Part shown: positions 1 through 10,190 of the stretch, piece after piece | Numbering within the stretch: position 1 is the first letter of the stretch | Layout: each line of letters begins with the position of its first letter | NCBI RefSeq assembly: GCF_918797505.1 | Contig: NC_092796.1 | Location: 31,444,098 to 31,508,097 of the forward strand | Length of the DNA stretch: 64,000 nt | Direction: 5' to 3' | From: Bemisia tabaci | Taxonomy: Eukaryota > Arthropoda > Insecta > Hemiptera > Aleyrodidae | Program-made: the position numbers and the translations under genes | The notes under the pieces: generated by a model | Databases searched by the model: none | The model's input: only the letters and a program-made list of their open reading frames with translations | What the model was told of the DNA's origin: nothing

Positions 1-24
1 TATTGATGGAATAAGTAAAAGTAA

Positions 25-187
25 CAGTGACGTGGCGTGCTTTGCGGTATATCGATTCAGCTGCCATTTGAACCGTGGAAAAAATCGATGGACGGGGTGT
101 TCGCAACGAGCACCTTCATAATCGACCTTTTACCAAAGCTTCAAATGGGGCAATATCGTTATAATCGATCATTCACGCCTCGCTACT
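25..187. mobile_element. Family C MITE (hAT-like), diverged copy
   Basis: The ends resemble CAGTGGCGTGGCG and its complement. The middle holds ATCGAT-containing arms and a central GTTCGC...GCGAAC-like motif, as in the cleaner copies at 12773, 30797 and 55601. Both arms carry many substitutions and no 8-bp target duplication is readable, so this is an old copy. It has no coding capacity. Confidence 0.7.
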
Positions 188-245
188 AGAAATTAAAGCT
201 AAAGAAACTCGACTTCGACGTCTCAGTTCGTATAAATGCCAGGGG

Positions 246-481
246 GCTGATTATTGAAACTGATAGATAAAGTTATAGACGAGGCAGACAAAGGAGTAAT
301 GAAGCGACCCTACTGGTTGAAACAGGTGGTTGCAATGAGAATAGAGGTGACTAGACCCTATACTTAGTCTATTATTTCCTCTTAGCCAATACCAACCACC
401 TGTTTCAACCAATAGAATCTCTCTTTTCTCCCGTCTTCTTCTTTGTCTATTGTTTCGTGTATCAACTACAATAATCAGACC
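246..481. mobile_element. Family I palindromic MITE
   Basis: It starts GCTGATTATTGAAA and ends with the inverted form (CAATAATCAG). Inner arms match as well: GGTTGAAACAGGTGGTTG on the left faces CAACCACCTGTTTCAACC on the right. Related copies lie at 6251-6510, 14806-15073 and 38536-38789. It is non-coding, about 235 bp, and could fold into a long hairpin. Confidence 0.8.
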
Positions 482-1689
482 GCAGACGCGTTTCGGACAA
501 CGTCTCATCATCAGAGCGACAAAGTTGCTCTATGACAGGTCATTGCCCGTGGTGTGTGAAACATATTTTTTTTTTTCCCCCTTTTTTTTACGAAATTTGA
601 CATCAGAAGTGAGTTTCGATAGGTTTATTTTTACTTATTTCAACAATTTGACAATAAAGTCAAATTTTACAAACAAATTTACAATTGTAAATAAAATAAA
701 ATACATGTACAGAATTTTTCTGCGTAAAATGCCTTCGTTTTTCCTTTTTTATAGCGTTATGTATTCAGACTGTGTAGTTTTGTTGCATTATTTTCATAAT
801 AGTTAGGAATATGAATACATTAATTATAGAAATATGTACAGGTTTAAAGATTGTTACTTTAAAGTTTCCTTTGCTAAAATTCCTCTGGAAAGATTGAGAC
901 ACCACCCCAACTTGTTGGATGATTTGGATTAAATTACTCGTAAGTTAAAGAGGAAATTTTGAATGACTTAGTGAGTAAACAATAAAATTAGCCAATATCC
1001 TTTTAGTGGAAATGTTCAATATGCTTGTCATGTTGTTCTTCGTGATCTTTGTATGAAGAAGCTTTCATTATGATTCTTAAGTTTGAAGCATGTCTTGTGT
1101 TTCTTTCCTCATCTGCGCTGTATATCTACGAAGCGGAAGATAAGACTAGCCATACTACCGTGTTTAAAGAAGAACATCGTACACAATTTACACATTGCCG
1201 ACTAGTTTCCGATAGAATATGAATTTTCTGGAAAACATTTCAATTTTTTTATTAAAAAAATTGTGCCTAGAATTCTTGGATTTATTTTTACAACCTCAAC
1301 ACCATTTACAGAATTGTATCAACAATTTTCCTAATGTATCTGGCATATTGAGGAAAAAAGACGGAATCCCATTTGCGCACTAAATGGTGCTAAATGTTCT
1401 CTTTTTTCAGGCAACTGAGCAGAGTTTCACAACAGGATTTGAGTGAGCACATACAATTCAAAGCCTAAGAGAAATTCACATACATTTTTTTAGCATCGTG
1501 TTGTGTATTTTTTGTCGAAGGTCCCTCAGAAAAGATGAGAGAAAACCGAACTAAATTTTTCAGGAAGGAAGCTCTATCTCTGGGCATTTTCATAGCAACA
1601 TATGTGCCTTTAGTTTCCTTCTGCAAAGAGGTACTTCTAGAGATGGCCCCGAAATACTGGCTCCTTATTGCGTAATGCAATCCGAAAAT
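482..1689. other. AT-rich sequence, no gene seen
   Basis: The stretch is AT-rich with homopolymer T/A runs. The only open frames are short and show no recognisable motif. It shares no repeat with the rest of the window that I could see. It could be intronic or intergenic. Confidence 0.5.
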
Positions 1690-1840
1690 GGACCACTAGG
1701 TACGAAGTTAAGCATTCTGATACATGTTTTTTTAACAAACATCCTGTGTAGAACACAATTCGAGCGACGAAAATTACTGAAATTATCTCCTAACCAATAT
1801 ATTTTAAGTTTCTTGTTCTGACGCGAAATGCAGTTAGGTT
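1690..1840. mobile_element. Family X foldback arm (single arm)
   Basis: The sequence around GGACCACTAGGTACGAA and TGATACATGTTT, followed by an ACGAAAATTACTGAAAT-like stretch, matches one arm of the complete foldback at 61943-62492. Only one arm is present, so this is a truncated relic. Confidence 0.6.
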
Positions 1841-2166
1841 GATTCCGGATAATGTCATCCAAGTTGTCAAAACTTTCTTCCAAATAAAATATTTAGTTTT
1901 GGGAAATTTGGCACGTTCCGGATGCTCATAGGGCGTTCTTAAACACGGCAGCATGGCGGCGGCGATGCTCGACTCATCTGCATCCGATCTCGGTGGCAAA
2001 CTCGATTTCTAAAATGCAGCCCCCCCCTCCAGTCCCCCCTTTCCCCCAACACTCTTGTCGAGCCGTCTCGCTTCGAGGAAAAATACGGGCCGTCACGCGG
2101 GAAAGAAGCCATCTTGCCGATTGGGAAGGAAATCGCCTGGGGTTCATGCAAAACCCATCGGGAAAA

Positions 2167-2719
2167 CTGCCGTGCTAAGGAAGAAGACCGTATAAGCATT
2201 CGAGAGTTGCCGAATAAGACATGTATTTTAGAAGAAAGTTTGGTTTAATTTTCCCCTGAAATTCTCAGATATTTCAGATTAAATAGAGGATTTGCAGGTG
2301 TCTTAAATTTTGTGAATTTCATCTTTAAAATGATACTGCAAGGAAAACTGAGTACGAGGATATCCTTGGTTTCTGAATTGGAAAATTATTGGAGTAAACG
2401 TGACAAAATAACCTAATCTGCTAAAAATACATGTGTTTAAATGGAAAATGCCACCAGGTGACGTCATTTTGTCACTTTTAAATCTATTTTTCTCCGACAT
2501 CAATGTCAGAAAAAATTATGAAAAATATCGCGAACTTAGCTCATTAGGCACTCTCAGATGAAGCAATTAAATTTTTGTGTGCAAACTCTCCATCGCGAAC
2601 AAAATTGTGTGAAAAATTTGAAGAAAAATATTCATCACTTTCCGAGTATATTCGTTCTTAATTGAGGGAGATACGGCAACGTCGGGAGGCTCATACGGCG
2701 GTCTTCCTTAGCACGGCAG
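2167..2719. mobile_element. Family A MITE with internal insertion
   Basis: The left end is CTGCCGTGCTAAGGAAGAA and the right end is its complement, TTCCTTAGCACGGCAG. The next motifs (CATTCGAGAGTTGCC and GGCAACGTCGGGAGGCTCAT) are also inverted. Flanks are AAAA on both sides, consistent with the 4-bp duplications seen at two other copies, although a homopolymer is weak evidence. The copy is 553 bp against about 252 bp for simple copies, because about 300 bp (roughly 2287-2592) interrupts the conserved interior. Confidence 0.8.
2287..2592. mobile_element. Insertion (family Q) nested in family A
   Basis: In other A copies the interior reads continuously from CAGATTAAAT into GCGAACAAAATTG. Here those two parts are separated by about 300 bp. 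The right part of the insert (from about 2500) recurs at 8467-8575. Its ends are imperfectly inverted (GGATTTGCA and TGCAAACTCTCC). Exact boundaries are uncertain. Confidence 0.5.
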
Positions 2720-3421
2720 AAAAGAGAAGATTTCGAGGGGGAACCGGCGGCGGGGGTGAAAAGTCAGCTCGCCACTTTCCTCGCCTAAAGTGTCTCGTAA
2801 GTGTGCGTTCGACGGGAACTTTGCACCCTGCGTTTTCGGATTCTTGAAAAAGTTGTAAAAGTCGTCCGCCGGTAAAATATGAATATTGAACTTGACTCGG
2901 TCTCCTCTAATATTCCTGAGTGCGACTTTTCCGATGGATAAACTGGGGAGGCTACATGCAATATCACCTACCCATACCTTTCACCGCCAAAAAATAAGCT
3001 GGGAGGTTAGGTGTCCTTGGTAAAAATAATGGCTTTTCTTCAAATGTTTAAACTGACGCGAAATTCAAGTAATTCTTTCTCAAAATACTCGGTACGTGTC
3101 GAGGTAAGTATTTTTTTAGTGTGGAGGATTGTCTTAAATGCGAGTATTGGGGGTTTAAGGAAACCAAGCTTCCAAGGCTATAAGCAAAGTCAGACATTTT
3201 TACTTGGGCCGGCTTCTAGTTGACAGAAGTTTTGTCATTATTTTACGCAATCCTAATGCTTTTAGGTATTTCATATTCAAAAGTGCGTATTTAATTGAAG
3301 TTTTTGTTTTTAAACACCGTTGCCCAAATTTTTGCCCGTAATTCTCATTTATGACACTCACCCGTTTGAGCAGTTTCCCCATAAGATGCCATGGATTTTG
3401 GTCTTTACCAAGGGTTCCTAA

Positions 3422-3423
<2 letters not shown>
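2720..3423. other. No gene or repeat recognised
   Basis: The first 150 bases are GC-rich and continue into AT-rich sequence. Open frames of 60-70 codons occur on both strands but have no motif, no splice-site support and no repeat partner. Confidence 0.4.

Positions 3424-3453
<30 letters not shown>
3424..3453. repeat. Poly-T tract (30 T)
   Basis: An uninterrupted run of 30 T. It could be the tail of a minus-strand retroposed sequence, but no body or target duplication was recognised around it. Confidence 0.9.
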
Positions 3454-3457
<4 letters not shown>

Positions 3458-3507
3458 AAGAGCATTGTGAAATTGTGTTGCTACATGACGACGAACGAGT
3501 GACGATG

Positions 3508-3595
3508 AGATGGACTGAATTTAACAGAGAGGAACCAAGTCACATCTTCAAGAAGAATCAGTTTTGGGTGCTTTTAAGCGCAATAATTACATGAG
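3508..3595. mobile_element. Family M fragment
   Basis: TGGACTGAATTTAACAGA followed by GAGGAACCAAGTCACATC resembles the left end of family M at 29851, 48575 and 53214. The inverted right end is missing, so this is a one-ended relic. Confidence 0.5.
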
Positions 3596-3737
3596 ATTCT
3601 CCTTCCGAAAAACTAGAAACCAACAAAAATTTGTATTGATTTAAATGTAGACTCAGAAGTTCATTTTGTTCACTAATTGTTATAGAAGGACAAGAAGGTT
3701 ATAAACTAATTTGAATTGGTTTTTTTCTGTTAAATGA

Positions 3738-3747
3738 AGTCTAAATT

Positions 3748-3788
<41 letters not shown>

Positions 3789-4001
3789 GATGATAATGAT
3801 GATGATGAAGATGAACACGCCAAAGACGACGACGATGATAATAATGAAGATGACGCTGGAGAACATGACGATGTCTTCGCTGATGAAAATGATGACGATG
3901 ATGATGACGATGATGTTGATGTTGATGCTGCTACAGCTTATGATGATGACGACGACGATGATGATGGCGATGATGAAGACGAAGATGACAATACTTATTG
4001 A
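3738..4001 (+). other. GAT-rich acidic open frame (microsatellite or exon relic)
   Basis: From the stop codon at 3735 to a TGA at 3999, the frame in phase with 3738 is open for 87 codons. It is dominated by Asp and Glu, with some Asn, Ala and Val. The first 40 bases are a pure (GAT/ATG)n microsatellite. Afterwards, many changes are GAT/GAC or GAA/GAG third-position transitions that keep an acidic residue. That pattern is what coding constraint would leave, but it could also arise from a decaying trinucleotide repeat. The frame has no ATG, and I see no clear splice acceptor or donor. The ATG-starting frame that overlaps it (poly-Met) is an artefact of the repeat. Confidence 0.35.
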
Positions 4002-4135
4002 TGGAAGATTTTCAAATAATCAGTTTTCTGTAGAACAGGCTCATATAAAATACATTCTAAAAATTAGTGAAAATGGTAAAAAATGACTGCATTTTGCAAT
4101 AGAGAATCACTTGTTACAGCTCAGTCTAGAAAGAG

Positions 4136-4390
4136 CATATCGATGGCTAAAGTGCGAGACCAAAGATCTCCATTGCGGTGTTTTATAATCTCTACTCCTA
4201 TTTTATTTTTTCAAAAGGAAACAAGTCAACTACAATATAACTTGAAATCTCCGGAATATTCTGCCGATAAAGAGGGAAAGTCAAAAAAGTGTTCAAGAAA
4301 TTAAGTTGACAAGATTTTCAATGAAAAATTAAAGTCTTGCAACGTTGCAAATAGAGATACGTCATTTCGCACCTTCGCTATCGATATGCG
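4136..4390. mobile_element. Family Y terminal-inverted-repeat element
   Basis: GCATATCGATGGCTAAAGTG at the left faces CACCTTCGCTATCGATATGC at the right, an imperfect inverted repeat of about 30 bp around 200 bp of AT-rich sequence. A related pair of ends is seen at 40955-41192. It has no coding content. Confidence 0.55.
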
Positions 4391-5061
4391 CCATTGATTT
4401 CCCTTTATGCATTAATATGTTTTATGGATAAACAAGAAACAGTTCCTATTCCAAAATTTAGTCAAAATCATCCATCACAACAACAATACTTGCTGTGGCA
4501 AGTATTGCTAAAAGCACACCATAATTTCTTCAAAGTTAATCTCCCCCAGACCAAATTGGAAAAAACCAAGAGGTGCACTACGACAAATGATGACGTCAAT
4601 GACAGTATCTTTTAAAACGGCAACACCTCCATAATTATTGAACGTGGATAAACCTAATACTAAAACGGACACCATCATTCCTGGTCTGCGACGATTTCCG
4701 ACCATCATAATACGACATCCAAACCAACTAAACGGACAATGACGGTAAAAAAAAACAACTTCAGACAATTGCGTTTTTGGACCGGGCAGTGAGATTGGAC
4801 CTCGGTAAAAAGGCCCGAGTTTTTTCAGACGCAACCGGCTATTGAACCGCGACAGAATATCTGAAGAATACCTGCAGGGTTCAGGAGGGCGTTGGCAAAT
4901 TATTATCGGGCACCATATGTTCGTAAAATTACTTTCTCAGTCGATACATATACAGCTGGGCATTTTATTGATTTATGTTGTCATTCCGAAGCGCTCGAAG
5001 TATTTTAGTATGAAGCTTCGGATACTGAAAAATCCGCCTCGCTCCACGCTAGAGTCCGAGG
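4391..5061. other. No gene recognised
   Basis: Mixed-composition sequence. A small hairpin (ACTTGCTGTGGCAAGT) lies near 4490. The short open frames on both strands have no recognisable features. Confidence 0.4.
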
Positions 5062-5206
5062 CGAGAATGATCGATTGTCGATATTTCCCCATTTGAAGCT
5101 ATGGCAAAGAATCGATTTTTAAGATGTTTATTGCAAACACCCTGTTTATCGATACTTTTCCATAGGTTTACATGACAGAGCAATCGATACAGCGCACAGC
5201 ACGAAA
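5062..5206. mobile_element. Family C MITE, diverged copy
   Basis: It contains the family C interior: ATCGATTGTCGATAT, a CCATTTGAAGCTATGG-like block, AAGAATCGAT, the central AACACCCTG and a right arm with CCATAGGTTTA and CAATCGAT. Both ends are eroded. It abuts a family A copy on its right. Confidence 0.65.
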
Positions 5207-5213
5207 AGCAAGT

Positions 5214-5452
5214 GCTGACGTGCTGAGTAAAAACGCCGTATAAGCATTCGACTGTTGCAAAATTTCTACTTTGAAAATATTTATTTTTCAGGAAAGTTTT
5301 GATTATTTTTCCTTGAAATTTTTAGACTTTTTAGATCAAATCACGAACAAAATCCTATAAAAAATCGGAGGAAAAATATTCACAGATATTTCTGAAAATA
5401 CGTGTTTGTCAACGCCTGGTGGCTCATACGGCGTTCTTACTTAGCACGGCAG
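5214..5452. mobile_element. Family A MITE
   Basis: The left end is CTGACGTGCTGAGTAAAAACGC and the right end is GGCGTTCTTACTTAGCACGG, diverged inverted copies of the family A termini. ATAAGCATTCGACTGTTGC and its inner partner are also recognisable. No clean target duplication was seen. Length is about 239 bp, close to the family norm. Confidence 0.75.
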
Positions 5453-6250
5453 ACAGATCCAGGCTAAACTTGATTTAGCTTGGACTCAGATGTGCTTCGT
5501 TGGAACTTTCCCTCTTTTAGGGTGTGCGAATTTTTGCCTCCGAGTTGGACGCTCTAGATTACAGGAGATCTACCTCACTTGGGACTTGGGGGGGGGGGGG
5601 TGTTGGTAGCTTAGGATTGGTAACATGTGTAGGAATAGGAACACCCATTCGATTGAAAGCTAAAGTGGAAAATAGACTGCAAATGAGGAGAACACAGAAA
5701 CCACTCGAGATTCCACTAAACGGCAGAGGCATTCAAGGGGTTTTTGTATCTCGTATAAGAATCGACTTGTTTCATACGATTCAAATTCTTACTAGGAATT
5801 TAGCGAAACTTGATAAATTTGTTAACATTTCCTCGACACGAGAACGTACCTGATTTGCAAAATTTTCACCGGAAATTTTTATTTTTCGAGAAAATTATTC
5901 GAAAATACCTAAAAATTTCACAAATTTTCCCTCTGACCACAGGTAAAAAGTAGGCAAATTACGAATGGATCAAATTAAGTTATGCGTAAGTGAAAAATTG
6001 CGATTGAGTCAAGTTTGCGTCCTCAAAATAAAGTTACGTTTCTTCCCCTGGGGTAATTAAAATATTTGCCAGGAATTTTGGGCAAACCTGGATTCATCCA
6101 AAGAAACCCCGGTATTAATGCCCATTTTGGAATTTGCCCAAAACTTTGGTGGTGATATGCGACACGCCCACATTTCAGCTTTTCTCCGTAACAGATATAT
6201 CTAAGAATCAATCGGGCCAATTTCTATGATGAACAGGTAGCAATCAAGCG
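5453..6250. other. No gene recognised; G-run at 5588-5600
   Basis: The stretch includes a run of about 13 G near 5588, inside an open frame of 109 codons (5524-5853, plus strand) that has no recognisable motif. I do not call it a gene. Confidence 0.4.
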
Positions 6251-6510
6251 GGGTGATTATTGGAATGGATAGAAAAAGATATAGTAAAGGAACACGGGAA
6301 AATGGAGAGATCCTATGGGTTGAAACGGGTGGTTGTTATAGACTAAGAGGGAAATGATGCACTAACTGTAGGATCTCTCAGTGGTTGCCGTTAGCTAGTT
6401 TATTACCTCCTTCGTCCATTGCAACTACTGGCTTCCACCAATAGAATCGCTCCGTTTTCCCTTTGTCCTCTTTGTCTATCGTTTTGCCTATCAATTTTAA
6501 TAATCAGCCA
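6251..6510. mobile_element. Family I palindromic MITE
   Basis: TGATTATTGGAATGGATAGA at the left faces TATCAATTTTAATAATCA at the right. GGTTGAAACGGGTGGTTG is the conserved inner arm motif. Both arms match the copies at 246 and 38536. Confidence 0.75.
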
Positions 6511-6582
6511 GCCAATATGAGTCCACCAATCTCAAATGTTCGAAGTACGACCGAGAAATTTTATTTCCACGAAGCGGCCTTT

Positions 6583-6703
6583 TCGTCACCCCTCTGAGTA
6601 AGGGCGTATGTAGATTTCTACGTGAGCACTGTAGTCCATATAACATCATGATTTTCGGGGCTAATGTGGAAATCGAGATACGCCCTTTCGTCAAAAGAAC
6701 GAC
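6583..6703. mobile_element. Family J palindromic MITE, diverged
   Basis: AAGGGCGTATGTAGATTTCT and GAAATCGAGATACGCCCTT form inverted arms as in the better copy at 7848. The outer CGTC...GACG ends are also present. About 121 bp, non-coding. Confidence 0.7.
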
Positions 6704-7267
6704 ATTTTGAGGTCGCAGGACGCCCTACGCAGGATGAGCCACGTAGTGACCAGAAGGGGGACCCCTAGTTATAGATAACGAGGTGAAAGCCCTTTAATTT
6801 AGAGTAAATAACCAGATAGAGGGTGATTCATATTTAATGTGAGAGAGTTGGCTCATTAATAGATTTGACATTTTTGACGCTACGCGCGGCAATAATCCAG
6901 CAACAGACATAACTACAACAAAATGCACCGATAAATCATCCAATTTACTGTTTAAGTCGTTAAATTGGCAAAATTACAGCACTCGGCTGGCCTCTAACCG
7001 GGGCCAGATTCAACAACGCTTTATTTGTCTTGCACAGCTGTTATTTAAATGCATTGACCAGCATTCGAGGGTTGCCAGTTTTGATTATTTACGGACTATT
7101 GAGCGAAAATTGATGTAACTGCATTGTAACTTTGGAAAATTCCTCTTTTAGTTTTTTTCAAAACCCATCTACGTGCTATCATTGACATCAAATAATACCT
7201 ACACGCGTTTATAACCTGAGAAAATGAGCTAGCAATCAGTGGATTCAAGAAGTTTCAAAGAGGTGTA
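6704..7267. other. No gene recognised
   Basis: AT-rich sequence without open frames of note and without a repeat partner that I could recognise in the window. Confidence 0.4.
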
Positions 7268-7520
7268 CTGCCGTCCTATGGAGAAACGTCGTATGAACAT
7301 TCGAGAGTTGCCAAATTGCCTTTGATAAAACATGTATTTTCTACAACATTTATGCACATTTTACCTTGAAATTGTCAAATATTTTAGATTAAATTGCGTA
7401 CAAAATTGTCTGAAAATTGTGGAAAATAATATCCACAATTTTCCCATTAAATTTAGGTTTTATCCGAGAAAACTTGGCAACGTCTGAAGGCTCATAAGGC
7501 GTTTTTCCTTAGCACGACAG
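7268..7520. mobile_element. Family A MITE
   Basis: Left end CTGCCGTCCTATGGAGAAAC, then GTATGAACATTCGAGAGTTG. Right end CTTGGCAACGTCTGAAGGCT, then CTTAGCACGACAG. Length is 253 bp, the same as the copies at 56136 and 63232. The flanks do not show a clean 4-bp duplication. Confidence 0.8.
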
Positions 7521-7847
7521 TTAGGAGGCTTCGTGTCGTCGTATCTCTCACAAAAAAACGTAGCTACATTTCGATGCTGCCAGATTTTTCTAGAAAAATT
7601 GCATTTTCAACCGGGAAAATTGTCAGAATTTCTAACCGGAAATTTCACTAATTTTTTTCCGAATCTCATACAAAAACCAGACTGATTTTCGACGAAACAT
7701 TATGTGAGTTTACTCTCGTATAAAATTGAACTCTTTGAGTCAATTTTGCAACCTTGGAATGAAGTTACATCCTTCGTGAGGTAAACGACTATACGCCTGA
7801 TAAAAAGCAGGGTCATTATTACTCTCATCTGGGATTTTGCTCAAAAC

Positions 7848-7968
7848 GTCGCTCCTCTGACGTAAGGGCGTATCTCGATTTTCACATGATCCCCAGGAAG
7901 CATGGATTTATATGTGAAACAGGGCTCACGTGGGAATTGAGATACGCCCTTACGTCAGAGGGGCGACG
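7848..7968. mobile_element. Family J palindromic MITE, best copy
   Basis: CGTCGCTCCTCTGACGTAAG at the left faces CTTACGTCAGAGGGGCGACG at the right. The arms continue as GGGCGTATCTCGATTTTC and GAATTGAGATACGCCC. The short centre includes an ATTTATATGTGAAACAGGG block. Other copies: 6583, 13072, 15555, 33476 and 41713. Confidence 0.85.
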
Positions 7969-8191
7969 ATAATTGGCTCATAATTAAAGCGCACTGATCC
8001 CTGATTTGGCAGGAAAACCGAGCAATAATCAAGACCAATAATGAGGCGCTCATAATTTGCCGGACATCGATTATGTGAGACTAATTCATTATCCCTCGAA
8101 AAATTATGCGTTAATCGACGTAGGGCATAAATTTCTCCCGCGGGCGTTTCCGTTCCTCTCTTGAATCCCATAGATTCGAGTGTCGGTAACT

Positions 8192-8295
8192 CAGTGGCGC
8201 GGCGTGCTCCGCGATATATCGATTGATCTGCAATTTAGACCAATGGAAAAGGATCTGTAGGCAGAGTGTTCGCATCTAACACCTTAATAATCTTT
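8192..8295. mobile_element. Family C MITE, left half
   Basis: It begins CAGTGGCGCGGCGTGCTCCG with CGATATATCGATTGAT. It runs to the middle of the family C consensus (GTTCGC...AACACCTTAATAATC) and then stops where SINE-like sequence begins. The right half is missing. Confidence 0.75.
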
Positions 8296-8450
8296 TTTTA
8301 TTTTGTTTGCGCCTTCAAATAGCCCACAAGGGCTAATCTTGCGCTTTACTCCCTTCCCCTTCCGACCCTAACAACCAGTCCCAGGCAACCACTGTTTGAG
8401 ATCATCAAAGTCGGGTCGCCTGGCCGGGGATCGAACTCGGGAACTCCCGA
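8296..8450 (-). mobile_element. SINE-like sequence, minus strand
   Basis: Read on the minus strand, there is a GAGTTCGATCCCCGGCC block that fits a Pol III B box. It is followed by about 130 bases and an A-rich tail (complement of the T-rich run at 8287-8303). This is the layout of a tRNA-derived SINE. No A box and no clear target duplication were found, so the copy is probably 5'-truncated or old. It interrupts or terminates the family C half-copy. Confidence 0.5.
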
Positions 8451-8466
8451 TCATAGATTTATCCTA

Positions 8467-8575
8467 TATCAGGAAAAAACTATGAAAAATACTACGAACG
8501 CAGCTCAATAAGTACTCTCAGATGCAGCAATAAAACCTTTTCATGCAAATTCTCCATTCATAAAGATTACACGCC
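8467..8575. repeat. Family Q fragment
   Basis: It matches about 100 bases of the insert inside the A copy at 2167: ATGAAAAATA followed by ACGAACGCAGCTCA, CTCTCAGATG and CAAATTCTCCAT. Only one end is present. Confidence 0.5.
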
Positions 8576-8624
8576 ATGCGGGGACTCCCAGAGATTTTAC
8601 AGAGCTCGATCCCTGGAACATTTC

Positions 8625-8875
8625 CATCGCGCTAAGGAAGAACGCCGTATGAGCCTTCAGACGTTGCCATATTTCATTCGACAAACGTGAATTTTCTGGG
8701 AAAATTATTAATATGTTCCTTCAAATTTTTCAGATAATAATGTTCACAATTCAATCTAAAATGTCTGAAAATTTCAAGGAAAAATGAGCATAACTTTCTT
8801 CAATAGTACGTGTTTTATCTAGGTAAATTTGGCAACTGTCGAATGTTCATACGGCGTTCTTCCTTAACACGGCAG
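8625..8875. mobile_element. Family A MITE
   Basis: CGCGCTAAGGAAGAACGCCG with GAGCCTTCAGACGTTGCC at the left; GGCAACTGTCGAATGTTCAT, then GGCGTTCTTCCTTAACACGG at the right. About 251 bp. The first few bases of the left terminus are altered, so no duplication can be read. Confidence 0.8.
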
Positions 8876-9589
8876 ATTAACGTTCAACTCTTTTTTATCC
8901 TCCGGTTAGGGGCTTTCGAATCAGCGGCAGCTCGAACGAGAGACGAGCGAGAAAAAACAAGTGAAGATTGAAGGGGGAGAAAGAAAGGAGAAAAAAGGAG
9001 AAAAAAGAGAGAAAAATCGGCTGTGAGTACAGAGCCGGAAGAGGGGCCGGGATCGGCGTGGCGGGAAACAATGGAGGATGCGATCGGGATTTGGATCGGG
9101 GTCCCGGCTGGAATTAATCACAGCTGAAACAAAATGATAGAACTAATGGGCGGTCGATTCACCCACCGACGGCTCCGGCCCCGGGCTCGAGACCCGAATC
9201 CCGATTCCGTTGCCCCAAGATTTAATTACGCGCCATTCTTTAAATCGCCGACACACCTGCCAGATCGACCCCCGCCCCCCGCACTTCGCCATCGCCGAAA
9301 AGCGGGGCAAGCGCGTTGGTCTCACGTGCTGCGTTTGCATCCTCACATACCGTTCCGTTTCGAAACGAGAGTAAAACGGCGCTTGGATGCGACTATTCGT
9401 ACTCAAGGGATGTCCGTGTTGCGTCTTGGAAATTGAAGGCACTCCGGCTTACACTTGCCGGAGGCCTCCGCGATTGGTCACTGCATCGTCACATACAGTT
9501 CCGTATCGGAACAAGAATTGAGTGAGGTCCCAACCGACGGCAGCGTTGATGAGAACGTTTGAATGCAACTATTCATATTTTAAAACCTT
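8876..9589. other. GC-rich segment, no gene recognised
   Basis: Purine-rich at 8935-9020 and GC-rich at 9040-9440. Overlapping open frames of 66-100 codons on both strands reflect base composition and lack motifs. A block near 9384-9422 (GCGACTATTCGTACTCAAGG and TGTCCGTGTTGCG) recurs inverted at about 39138-39185, so part of it is a dispersed repeat. Confidence 0.4.
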
Positions 9590-9900
9590 GAGGTTTTTAT
9601 TTAAAATTCTAAAAGTACCAGATAAGTAGATTACGTGGTAATTTATTGCGTATTTTTGGAGCCAAGATCCCACACAAGCCTTCTTGCAAAAAGTTCAAAG
9701 ACTCGGGGGCATTGGAAACGCATCGAAATGGAGGAAAAATGATGGAATTTATGTACTGCGGCAGTCAAATTGCTGTCTTTTCTTATTTTTCACATATGGT
9801 TGTTAACATAACAAGTATTTCAATGAGGAATATTGCTTGTTTACTACAGATATCATAAAAGAGATTCGATTCTTTGATTCTGGAGATATTTCTTAGAAAT
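9590..9900. repeat. Dispersed repeat R, copy 1
   Basis: About 300 bp aligns in direct orientation with 16015-16330. Shared blocks include GTAGATTACG, TTGCGTATTTTTGGAGCCAA, CAATCAAATTGCT-like sequence and a GATTCGATTCTTTG block near the right end. No terminal inverted repeat was recognised. Confidence 0.6.
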
Positions 9901-9944
9901 GTCTATCGTTTTCACATAGTGTAGAAAACCGTTTGACGGAAGTC

Positions 9945-10190
9945 GTAAAAACCCGCGCTCACTTCTGATCGGTGCCTGATAACATCATGCGGTCGGCGCG
10001 AAACCGAGGCGTTTTAAACTTGCAGAAAAGGTGGGCTTCGTCAGCTACGAATTTCTCGGTTTCTGAGTTACTTTTCCCCATTTTTAATGAACGCATCGTT
10101 TCTACGCGTCATTTACCTTTGGAAAAGTGTATTTGCAAGTCAAAATTCGTTCATGGTTTGGTGACCCATTGACGGCGCTCTGATTTACTA
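9945..10190. repeat. Dispersed repeat P, copy 1
   Basis: It shares GGTGCCTGATAACATCATGC, CTCGGTTTCTGAGTT, GCGTCATTTACCTT and TTCATGGTTTGGTGACCCAT with the copies at 18135-18561. It is probably a mobile element fragment of unknown class. Confidence 0.6.

Noticed and set aside
3748..4086. Plus-strand frame rich in Met
   Set aside because: It is the ATG reading of a GAT microsatellite. Only the acidic frame of the same stretch was kept for discussion.
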